Source of the DNA: Echria macrotheca
Lineage: Eukaryota > Ascomycota > Sordariomycetes > Sordariales > Schizotheciaceae
Direction: 5' to 3'
NCBI GenBank assembly: GCA_030411725.1
Contig: MU839828.1
Location: forward strand, 3,410,001 to 3,474,000
Length of the DNA: 64,000 bases
The notes beneath the pieces were generated by a model, which had not been told where the DNA came from, made no database searches, and saw nothing but the letters and a program-made list of their open reading frames with translations. Position 1 is the stretch's first letter; each line of letters starts with the position of its first letter. Shown piece by piece: positions 54,501 to 64,000 of this stretch. A program made the translations under genes and the position numbers.

Positions 54501-57500
54501 TCACACAAACTGAACATACCCCCGCAAGAGGTCGACCACTTCCGGGTCAAACTCCTCCACCCATGCGGGCTCACCTTCTCTGGCCTTCCCCGGATCCCTT
54601 CTAACCGCGATAGCTCCACTCTCACCCGGGTATTCCACATACGCAGAAGCCGGAAATATTCCCAACCCGTGAGAAGGGGGAAACACCGGCTCCTTAGCCG
54701 GGGAAACCGGCTCCAATCGCTTAGGCAATAACTCAGGGCTCACAGCGGGTTGCTGAAGAAGCATCTCGTCTCTTGCCCCCGGCCTCCACGGAGAGATGAA
54801 CTCGTCCATGAAGTCCACGTCAACAAATTCTCGTCTTTGGCTTGTACCGCTCTTCGTATCCAGGGGCCCTCGCATCATCGGGTCCCGACCAAAGGTGCTA
54901 CGCTTTTTGGATATGAAGCCCGTGATCGGGGGCGGCTCTGATGGATTTGGTTGATGAGGTAAAGAGATATCGAAGTCGGCGTCCGGCGGTGCTTGGCCGG
55001 TACCCATTGATACGCTCCCTCCGCCGCTCTGCACCGTGTTCCCGCCAAGTCCTGCGATTACCTCGTCGTCTTCAACCGAGAGATCGACGAAGTCCATATC
55101 CGAATCATCAAAGCCCGGTGACCCGGCGTCGCTGTTCACAGGGGCTGGCTCGGTGAATGGTTGAGAGTCTGCCTCGATTGGCTCGTCTGGAGCCGATGGG
55201 CTTGAGCTAAGCGGTGTTGCCGGGACGGAGACAACATCCGGTGCGTCATTCGCATCTGTCTGGCGTTTTTTCCTCTTGTACCTTTTGCGCAGTTTGTCGG
55301 TGCCTTCTTTACAGCACTTATGCGAGCATGGCTTCCCTTTCTTGGTTTGCCCACTGCCGCTACAAGTGTGGTTGCACCGCCACTTTCCGTTGGGAAGCTT
55401 GACAGGCTTCCAATTGGTATCGACTTCCTGTGCTTCGTCTTCCGAATCTCCATCACTCTCCACGACTCGTCTTTTTCTTTTCGTCACCTTCTTTCTTGCA
55501 GGATTCGATGCCTCGTTTTGGCCGTCAACTCGGTCAGCCGCCTCGATCAAATCAGATTCGTCAATGTTGTCGTCCATGTAGTCTTCGGCGGGACGATGGA
55601 GAGTGGCAGGCGTGGCAGGGCCAACAGGCAATGTAGTTGGGACTGAAGAGGTATTGAGACTTGCGACTTGGGTGACGGCGGTCCCGACAATATTTTCACA
55701 GCTCAGGTGGCAGGTGATGATGTCGTTCAATGTCCGGAGCTGGGCCGGAAATTTAATCTCCAGCCCCTGCGTCTTGTTCACTCGAGTGAGGCTTCCTCGC
55801 CACAGATGAACCAGTGTTCCTTTCTCGTCCTTAGCGAGCAGTGTAAGGAACGGTTCGTTGGAGGCCCGATTTGGGAAGTTATTGTTGAGATAGCGAACCC
55901 TTGCCGTCACTTCAGCCATCATGGACTGCGATGGACCTTTTCGGATCAATTCCATGTCCAGTGCCAGCCAGGGAAACTTTTCTAGGTCATTTTTTAGCTT
56001 CTTGCCAAAGGGTGGCTGTCGTGACATGAGCCGCTCGATCTCGTCTGGCTTCATTGCTGCCAGCTGCTTGACAGTTCGAATGCCATTTCCCACGAGCTTT
56101 CTCATGCCAGCAGGACCGACACCGGGGATTTGCGTGAGCTGGGTGACGCAGTCCTCCCATGAGTCGGAAGACAGACATCTCACCAGTTCCAGAGCAGTTT
56201 TGGTGCCAATGGCGTCGCCATCAGATTCCTTGCAATCGACGACAGCTCGGGCAAGGCGTTGAAGGTGTTCAAATATTCGTTTCTTTTCGATCAAAAGTTG
56301 GCGTTTCAGCCTTGGGCCCTCGCCGATGGTTTCATACTGGACTTGGCCGAGGTGCGCCTGAACCATTAGGAACACTTTGTGCCAGGCCTGACTGGCATTC
56401 TCCTTGATGGGATACCGAACCAGCGAATCCTGGTTCACTTCACGAAAAAGAGCTCTTTCTGCTGGCTTGAACCGAAACTCTCTAAACTCCTCGGTCTGAC
56501 ATAGAATCACCAGCTTATGGATGTCAGTATCTTTCCTTTAATCAAAGAGGGAATGAAACCTACCAGTTGCTCCATGTCAACCGCCTTGGGTATTTGCAAG
56601 ATCATGGTCATGGTCTTGTACTCAACCATGTATCTCGACATGGCGCGGCCGTAGTCCGTGGAAGAGAACCTGGGCTCAGTTGTGATCAGTTGCGACCGTT
56701 GCAGCAACTTGATATTCTGCTCGCAAATTTCCTCCAGCTTCTCGTCAAATATGGGTGGACTCGATGAATTGCTAGACCTAGTCATACGGTAATGGTTCGG
56801 GTTGCGGCGCAGTCGAACGCTGAGGAATGTCCCCCTCAGCCAAGTCTTGGCCGACTGAAGATCTCTGATCGTCTCAAGACACACCTCCGAGTTGATATGC
56901 TCAATCAGGCTCTGATGAAGCGTGCTCTCTAGTGTTTCCTGGCCCGAAACCATTCTGTCATATCGAGCCTTGTTGGATAGACGGGTAAGAATGACCGCTG
57001 TGGCAGTGGTGTCGAACTGAGGACGGCCAGCCCGTCCCATCATCTGCATTACCTCGAGGTCCGAGAGTTCCTGAGGTTTTTCGTTGTTATATCCGATTGT
57101 GCCTTTCAGAACCGCAGTGTGGCAGGGAAGATTGACCCCGACCGCAAGTGTCGTAGTGCAACAGATGATGCTCAGCTCGCCCCGCAGATAATTCTGCTCG
57201 ACCAAGCTTCGGTCATACGCATCAAGGCCGGCGTGATGGAATGCTACGCCGAGCTGAACGACTGCCTCTAGCTCCCTATTGACGACAGGTATCTTGTGGG
57301 ACGGCCTCGGCCACAGGTTGAGGTGCTTTGCGGAAATGTACTCGGTGATCATGGCGGCGGTACTTTCACATGACTTCCGCGTCAAACAGAACACCAGGGC
57401 TGGCTTCCCAGCAGAGTGTTTGGCGAGAATAGGTGCGACTTTGTCGTCCAGCTGTTGCTCCAAGGCAAAGTCGTTACCCTTGACGTCAAAGCCGTAAACG

Positions 57501-58636
57501 AACTTTTCGAGTTGAACAGGCCGGAACTCTTCCCCGAATGTTTCTCGATGAGCAGGCAGCTGCTGACTCGTGTGGCTTTTTCCTAGCCAGACCGCGATGT
57601 CATCCGAGTTCGGGACGGTGGCGCTCAAGGCGATGAACCGGACGTTGGCACCGATCGTTTTCATGCGGGACACGACAGCCTCCAACGTGGCCCCACGAGG
57701 GTCCTTGAGAATGTGAACCTCATCAATGAGAAACAATTCCACCATCTGCAACAGTCTGTGATGGCCGTGCCATTTTCGCGTGATCGAGTCCCATTTTTCT
57801 GGCGTTGTAACAATGATGGATGCGTCGCGCACACGTCTCATCTCGGCCGCAGACGTGTCGCCTGTGAGCTCGGCGCACTTGAGGGACATATGACTGAACT
57901 TCTGTTCCCAGTCCCTGGCCTTTTCTGAACAGAGGGCCTTTGTGGGCGCCAAGTAAACGACCTTGTAGTTTTCGTTGCCGCGATCAAGCGCGAGTTTGCA
58001 GATGGCGAGTTCGAGGATTGCTGTCTTCCCACTCCCAGTCGGCGCCGATACAACAACATTGTCCGTTGTGTTGTAGACCGCACCGAAGCATTTCGACTGA
58101 ACGGCATTGAAGAAATCAAAAGAGAAGACCGCTCGTAGGCGCTCCGGGAGAGCCTGGCGGAGGCTGATCAGCTGTATTCCCTGGACAATCGGCGCTTGGG
58201 CAGGTGTCGCGTTGCCTCTCGTGTTGGATACCAGCGCTTCTGTGTTATATCTGGTGCCTCTCGCGGTAGGGTCGGGCGCATTCGGACTACTCATCGGGCT
58301 TCTCGTGATGGAGTTGGAGGTTTCTGCCATGTCGGCCATGCCTCGGATGGCAAGGCCCGAATTGTGGCCTGGAAGAGACTGTCGTTCGGTGGTAAGACTG
58401 GAGTACGTGTCGGAGGGTTCACCAGGATCGCGTAGCGGCGGACGGTCAGTCGCAGGACGGGGATGGCTTGTACCATAGTATGATGGTTGTGATGTCGCGC
58501 CAGGTGGGTTCTCGTCGCTGAGGTAGCCAGGTTTGAGAGAGAACCTCGGCTCGGTGTTTGTCGGGTTTGGAAGCCACGTTCCTGCCATGGTCGGCTTGGG
58601 TGATAAGGGACCGGATCGGTTTGTCCCTGCATTCAT
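54501..58636 (-). CDS. MER3: Meiotic DNA helicase MER3/HFM1
   Basis: Superfamily 2, Ski2-like helicase that stabilises crossover intermediates in meiosis (ZMM pathway). Two exons, 56564-58636 and 54501-56513 (50-bp intron); 1361 aa. About 150 disordered N-terminal residues precede the helicase: Walker A SAPTGSGKTAI at about 197-207, DEVH at 305-308, SAT in LSATVPNSD, and motif VI MGRAGRPQFD. A winged-helix, Sec63-type domain follows, with the HhH stretch TQIPGVGPAGMRKLVGNGI. The tail has the putative zinc motif known in MER3 proteins (CNHTCSG...CSHKCCKEG) next to a basic run (KLRKRYKRKKRQ). No frameshift; the organism probably keeps a sexual cycle or did recently. ATG 58636 is the first in frame; a missed upstream exon is possible. 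Confidence 0.94.
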
Positions 58637-59699
58637 GTGCCTGGATGCAGCCAGCCTTGAGTGCCGGATGGATTTGAAATGGACTTGTGGAATTGCGGTC
58701 GGTGGGACCTGGAGTGCAAAATTGGTTCTGCCATAGCCCTCGGGGATGAGATGGAAAGTGCTCTGATTGTGGCATCAGCCGTGTAAGTCGTTCCTTCCCC
58801 ATGTGGTTCTGCCAAATGCTCGAAACGAACAAGTATTAGCACCGAATAATCACTCAATGGGAATTGTCCAGTCGCTGTTTTTTTTTGCTACCAAACGATC
58901 GTTGAACTAAATGAGGCACTCGTGATGCATGCCTATGCAAGAAGTCCCTTTTCTAGTGATTGCGCGGCTTGGTTCCCAGGATTGGCCTTCGCCGCGTAGT
59001 AGAACGGCAAATTTTCCGATGACAGGTCTCCCTGCAGCCCTAGAATGCTCGAGGTCCCAAAACTGCTATTCACAGCTGTCCCAATTAGGTTGCGCCCTCT
59101 CGCTGCCTTTCCAGTCCGGGTTGTTGCATGAAGCTTGTGCCCTCGAACGCATGGGCAACTCACAGCTCCATTCATGACGCAAGATTACAGGGCAAAACGA
59201 GGACAGCAAAGAATATAAGCTGGTAAGTTGATGTTTGTTGGAAAGTCACGCCACTCTACCTAGCACCAAGGCTTTGCGACTGGGGCGCAGGAATATAAAC
59301 TTTAACAGCTTGGGTATCTAGTTAGGGTATTCCAACCTCGACATCCCCCGTCTGGCCATTTCTGGCTGGTGTGATTCTATCATGTACAGAGACCCTCATC
59401 GCTTATGTGTAATGTCGTAGCCTCGCGTGGGCAACACTTTTAATACCCCCCGAGTCCACCCTATCGCTAGCATCCCCAATTCCTGGCTATCAGGCCTGCA
59501 CAGGCCAAGGCCGAGGTTTACAGCGCGTCTTTAACCATGAAGTCCTTTCCAGGCCATAAAAGAGCAGCCAAAAGGTCGGCCTACTGCGCAGCACCGCCTC
59601 CTGCACGCCTGTGCCGGCAGCCGCACATGCGGAAGGCCAGGATGCGCACGGAGTGCCCATATGCCATTCGGTTTTGTGTTCCTCAGTCCACATGCACAT
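58637..59699. promoter_or_regulatory. MER3 promoter and 3' flank of the sugar transporter
   Basis: 1.06 kb without a supported gene. A T run near 58878 and a CTACCTAG word near 59256 are the only notable items. Confidence 0.4.
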
Positions 59700-61342
59700 T
59701 TAATCATCCGACTTCTTCGCTCTTGACGGGGTTCTGTTGAGATGCAACAGAGGGGACGCGGGTCTGGATGTCGAAAGCCCCAGTGCGCCGGCCGACTCCA
59801 TCGGGTTGACGCTCAGTTTGTTTTGATCCAAAATCCTTGGCGTGCTGTCGACCGTGGTCTTTTCGTAACTAGCGATATGGATGGGCGGAGGCCGGCCGCG
59901 CTTCCTTTCTGGGATGCTGTACATGTATGTCGATGCGAGAACGAGGGCAGTGCCGAGGAGGAACTGCGACGAGTTAGTCAGAGAGTCTCTAGTTCGGTTC
60001 GAGAAGCTTACCGGAGCAGTGACGGTGAAGTTGAAGCAAAACACGCTAAAGACAAAGCTGATGATAATGCTGATGCTGGTGGCGAAGTTCTTAGCGATGT
60101 TGTCGGCGTACACGATGCACACCGACGTCAGGATACCGCCCACGGCTTGGAATACGACGGCGGCCCAGACGATACCGGTGTAGCCGTCGAAAAACCCGTG
60201 CTTGGTGATCTCGGCGCCGTCGTTCCAGATCACCCCAAAGAGGAGAGCTGATACCAGCGAAAAAAAGGACAGCTGAATGTTCCGGGTCCAGAGAGACGCT
60301 GCCGTCGTTGCGTCCTTCAAGACTTTCTCAAAGTAGACGCCAGTGAGACCGGATACGACTGCCGACACCAAGACCGCTGTGACGCCGATCGAGTAGCTCA
60401 TTGTCGGCCCGCTATCGACGAGATCATCTTTGATGCCCTCGTACGTGGCAGAGCGCTTCGTCAGGTCGGCCGCGATGTCCAGACTGCGCTTTGTGAGCTC
60501 CCTAGCCACATCGGCCATGCCGCCCGCAAAATGACCCAGCTCATGCACCGAACGCGGGAAGAAGTGGTCGCTGAAGTCGTGGATGTCCATCGCCAAATCG
60601 TTGACGTTCGAGGAGGGCAGGGAGACGATCGAGACGCCAAGTGTTAGCACGACGAGGCAAACCCAGCGCCTGAGGCCAAGTGTGCGACCGAGAAGAACGA
60701 CACTAAAGAACGCGGTCGTGATGATCTACCAACATTAACCTCCCGACTTATGCCTATTTCGAGGGGGCGTACCTTGAGCTGGTAGAGGATCTGGAAGTGC
60801 ACCGGGTCCAGATTGCTCAGGGCTACGTACTGCAGCGTATTCTCGAGCGTGTATAGAACCCCCGGAATTACCAACCTCCAGCCATCTCCTGAGAACACCG
60901 AGTTGTATATCTGCTCGAACAGGACCGTAGCTGGCGTTTGAGGCGCCAAGCTCGCCGACACTTCGTATAGGGAGAAGGTGAAGCAGATCGCAAGCTTGAT
61001 GACTTCGTTGAGGAAGACGGCGGTCGAGGCAAAGTATCGGTGATCGCCGGGAGGGTTCATAATCCGCGAATAATGCATAATCTGGTGGCAATTGGGTCAG
61101 CATCTCTTGACAATCTCGCAATCGGTAGGTAGCAGAAAGCTATCGCGGGGGAACAATTGGGTGTAACGTACAAGTATAAGCGCCGAATTCTGGAATGTCA
61201 GCTGTCCCCCGTGTCAGCCATCAAGATAGTCCAATCGTCCAGGTCGTGTTGTCTCGCCTACCGTGATTAGGGACGCTTGCTTCACCGGAGCGCCGAATAT
61301 CGTCGGCCCGCCGGCGGCGCGCGGGGTGGTAAGAAGTGCCAT
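59700..61342 (-). CDS. UDP-galactose/nucleotide-sugar transporter (SLC35A-like)
   Basis: Golgi antiporter importing nucleotide sugars for glycosylation. Five exons: 61262-61342, 61172-61201 (30 nt), 60773-61081, 60012-60725, 59700-59963 (introns 60, 90, 47, 48 bp); 465 aa. The tiny exon 2 encodes LTFQNSALIL, joined to IMHYSRIMNPPGDHRYFAST, the family N-terminus. Other landmarks: NTLQYVALSNLDPVHFQILY, then QLKIITTAFFSVVLLGRTLG, GVYFEKVLKD and NFATSISIIISFVFSV. The protein is longer than usual (about 350) because of a hydrophilic insertion after LGVSIVSLPSS and a Ser/Pro-rich tail. The last intron (59964-60011) is in phase and stop-free, but its donor and CTGACTAAC branch favour removal, giving TVTAPFLLGTALVLASTY. 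Confidence 0.92.
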
Positions 61343-62442
61343 CCTGTTGTGTCCGCCGTCTCGAGGCTACCGGCGCCAATTCTTGTGGAAATACAGTCTA
61401 CGGGCTCCGGGAGTCCAAGGCAAGGCTCAGGGAAATCCGGATAGAAATACGCGTTGGCGAAGTGGAGGAGCTAGCGCCAGCCGTCGACGTCACTGTTGGC
61501 AGAAATTTCCGGGGCGCAAATTGGAGGCGCGGGACGCGATGGCTTGCAGCTATGCGATGCCCGATGCGGTCGATTCGATGTCACTGCGGGGACACTTGGA
61601 CGGAAATCGGTGCAGGAGCGGTCTTTGGGATCTGGACGAAAACGAAAGCTAGGTCGGCGCCGGCAGGATATTTAGGAGATCCCAAACCTGAGCACCGACT
61701 CCACGGAGATGCGACCGACCGCCCTGTTTGCCTCGAACGGACGGGATTGTCCGCCAGTCACCAATGGTCTGTGCCCCGACTTCCGGTGGTTGGACGTCGA
61801 TTGCACAGTTGGAGAAGAACGGTTCAGCGCCGCTGAGCTTGGTCCCTGCAGCTCGCGAAAGGCTGCCCCGCACGGTTGAAACTGTCGGTGCCGTCGTCTC
61901 TCCCCGTGTCCGAGGTGTCGCAAGATTTTGCCGAACCGCACTGAAGATTTCGAGGTGCTCGACTGCGAATCCGCAATGCTTATAACGACGCGCATCGAAC
62001 GACTTGCAACCGAAGATTGCTAGCAGCCGGACTGTCGGTCGAGGCTGTCTTAAAAGTTAAAGGTCGACACCACCCCGCCGAGCTTTCCCCGCAGATCAGA
62101 TCCCGCTGGAGATCTCGAACAAAGCCGAGGGGCTGGGGAGTCAGGGACAGATGACCCCGGTCACCGCCTCCAAATCGTCGCCTTGATGGTCACACGCTCA
62201 GCTCCCCCGCATTTGAAGATCCAGTGACAAGCTGGCGGCACCATCTTGCATTGCATCGCATAGCGACTATAGGAGAAGAGTTTTCTGGTGTGGCCACCAT
62301 ATGCAGAATCCCGTCACATCGCCGCGAGGTGTGGCCTCCATTTCTATCCGACTCCAGGACGTAGAGTCTGGACCGCCGGTGAGTTTGTCGCTTGAGGGCC
62401 ACGATGACTAGAGCTAATAGTGCCCGGAAAGCAGCTTGACCG
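61343..62442. promoter_or_regulatory. Promoter region of the sugar transporter
   Basis: 1.1 kb of GC-rich DNA, open in several frames but with no recognisable product on either strand. No repeats or RNA genes seen. Confidence 0.4.
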
Positions 62443-63428
62443 CTACAGCAAACCGAAGAACTGCAACACCTCCTTCTCGCGAAAGGGCACCATGTGGCCA
62501 ACCCCTTGGGCGCTGTATCCCACGACCCGGCTCCCGTCCCCATACACGATCTTGGTATACCCGCTGAGGGGATCGTTGGTAACATTCCGCGAGAAGGCAA
62601 CGCCCAGTACGTTGCTCCACTCGGCGAGCTGGTCCGCCAGATAACCGTACGACACAACAGAGTCGGCTGTTCCGTGCCAGATCTGCATCGACGGTCGAGT
62701 CCCGTTAAATCCCGGATATGCTGACCGCACGACGTCTCCCCACTGCTGTGCGCTCGGCTTCTTGTTGTTCTGGCAGTTTGGATCGGCTGCCCCGGTATTC
62801 AGGCCGGCCCCGTTCCAACAGGCAAAGGCCGGAGCCCCTGAGAAGGATGCGCCGGCAGCAAACACGTCCGGATAGGTAGCTACGAGAGCATTGGTGGCCA
62901 TGCCGCCCGAAGACGAACCCGTCACGAACACCTTGGAGGCGTCGCCCTTGTACTTATCCAGCGCATACTTCACCTGTTGCCCTTGGTGTCAGCTCCCCGG
63001 TTCATGGGCGCAAGTGGTAAGCATACCATGTTGACCATCCCTTGGGTGTCCCCTCCGCCATTATGCTTCATGGACTTGGCCGAGCTACAGTCCCAGCAAA
63101 TGTTTGGCGTTTGCGGAAAGATGAGTACGAACCCCAGCTTGTCCGCCTGGCCAGACAGTCCGCTCGCCACGCGTCCAAAGGTGTCCTGGGCACTTCCTCC
63201 GCAAGGATGAGGCTGAAGCTGGTGAGCAAGCGCAGGCGCGAAGCAGGAACTTGGGAAGCGTCATACCACTATGATGACTGGCGGCTTGGCCGCTAGCTTG
63301 TCAGGGACGTAGATGTAGAAGCTCAATTTTGTAGGGTTCTCCCATCCTGACGTGACCTGGGTCAGCTTGGCCGCCCAGGCCCAAGAGCCGAAGGCTACTA
63401 TTAGCAACAAGCTCAAGAGAAGCCGCAT
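62443..63428 (-). CDS. Secreted CE1/PHB-depolymerase-type esterase
   Basis: Alpha/beta-hydrolase of the acetylxylan/feruloyl esterase (CE1) and PHB-depolymerase group, likely deacylating plant xylan. Three exons: 63267-63428, 63027-63212, 62443-62973 (introns 54 and 53 bp); 292 aa. Signal peptide MRLLLSLLLIVAFGSWAWAA. Landmarks: HPCGGSAQDTFG (oxyanion region), FPQTPNICWDC, nucleophile Ser137 in VFVTGSSSGGMATNAL, MQIWHGTADSVVSY (acid), and C-terminal His in GVGHMVPF. The first acceptor is uncertain: CTTCAG (used here, keeps family spacing VIIV-PHPC) or CACCAG six bases earlier, adding two residues. A TATATAA at 63501-63507 lies about 75 bp upstream. No carbohydrate-binding module. Confidence 0.92.
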
Positions 63429-63856
63429 CCCGTCGCGTCTCAGCTGTTCAGAGAGTGATAGCCTAGGATCGCCAACCAGGTAAAGCGTTCCGACCTTACC
63501 TTATATACCAAGTGTCAAGCGGCCTGCCGTGGCCCGTACCGGAAGCGGAGGTTTTATCGACTTGACAGATATTGCCGTGCATCTCGACGTGGCATTACCC
63601 CGTTCCTAATATTTTTCAGAGGTCCCATAGGCTGAAAGATCCATCGACTTTTTACACTTGGATTTCGGAGAGCCGGAATCCGGCAAATACTGCTTGAGCC
63701 GTGACAAGCTGAACCGGGAATAACATTACAGACTGGTGCTTTTACAGACATCGCCTCGCGTTCGCCTAGAACCCCAATACCATCCTAAAATACAGCGGCA
63801 ACGAAGACAGACGTCTTTCTCTCTCTCTTTCTCATCTTGAATCGCCCCAATTCTTT
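63429..63856. promoter_or_regulatory. CE1 promoter and 3' flank of the last gene
   Basis: TATATAA on the minus strand at 63501-63507 is a good core-promoter candidate for the CE1 gene. A TC-rich tract near 63813-63834 follows. No gene seen. Confidence 0.5.
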
Positions 63857-64000
63857 TTAACGTTGTGAACCCTCGGCTCGCTGGTGGGCAACCGCACCGG
63901 GATCCGTCTTCTTGGCGGTCTCCGCCACCTTCTCCGGCTTTGCCATGAACATGGCGTACACGCCGCCAAGAGCGAGGGCACCGGCGCCGATGTAGCTGTA
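63857..64000 (-). CDS. Small membrane protein, C-terminal end only
   Basis: The last 47 codons of a gene that continues beyond the window; the stop is TAA at 63857-63859. The visible part is a glycine/alanine-rich hydrophobic segment (YSYIGAGALALGGVYAMFM) followed by a basic, then mixed-charge tail (AKPEKVAETAKKTDPGAVAH). This looks like a single-pass mitochondrial or organelle membrane protein, but I cannot name a family. Too short for the usual frame search; supported by the open frame to the edge and the natural tail composition. Confidence 0.6.
   Translation of the reverse strand, partial: YSYIGAGALALGGVYAMFMAKPEKVAETAKKTDPGAVAHQRAEGSQR

Overview
The window is nuclear DNA of a filamentous ascomycete (Pezizomycotina, most likely a Sordariomycete). 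Evidence: GC-rich genes broken by very short introns (43-102 bp) with GTA(A/T)G(T/C) donors and CTAAC/CTGAC branch sites, single genes on either strand without operons, and typical gene families of this group (HET domain, HeLo domain, RTA1, GH7, GH47, MER3, Kap123). No rRNA, credible tRNA, CRISPR array or intact transposon was seen. All splice sites were placed by hand from frame continuity and family motifs; each multi-exon model below is exactly divisible by three.

Layout. 0.3-11 kb: MFS monocarboxylate-type transporter (-), D-2-hydroxyacid dehydrogenase (+), RTA1-type membrane protein (+), Kap123 importin (+). 11-17 kb: a surface-anchored GH7 glucanase (+), a secreted aspartic protease (-) and an F-box/LRR-like protein (-). 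17-28 kb: a five-exon protein kinase-ankyrin gene (-) placed head-to-head with a HeLo-domain/pseudokinase gene (+), followed by an unknown polytopic membrane protein (+). 27-35 kb: a pepsin-fold protein lacking catalytic motifs (-), a GT61 glycosyltransferase (+) and a GH47 mannosidase (+). 35-44 kb: a caspase-like protein (-), arylamine N-acetyltransferase (+), nine-exon adenylosuccinate synthetase (-) and a KRE2-type mannosyltransferase (+). 45-51 kb: two convergent HET-domain genes. 51-64 kb: secreted histidine phosphatase, Gfo/Idh/MocA oxidoreductase, MER3/HFM1 meiotic helicase, nucleotide-sugar transporter, CE1-type esterase (all -), and the C-terminal end of a small membrane protein cut by the window edge.

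Two themes stand out. First, five genes between 17 and 51 kb belong to families linked to fungal cell death or non-self recognition (kinase-ankyrin, HeLo-pseudokinase, caspase-like, two HET). The kinase-ankyrin/HeLo-pseudokinase pair shares a 504-bp divergent promoter; its domain layout parallels the RIPK-MLKL necroptosis pair of animals and is the best candidate here for an undescribed system. Second, four genes serve secretory-pathway glycosylation (GT61, GH47, GT15, UDP-sugar transporter). Housekeeping genes (Kap123, adenylosuccinate synthetase, MER3) are interspersed, so this is not a single biosynthetic cluster.
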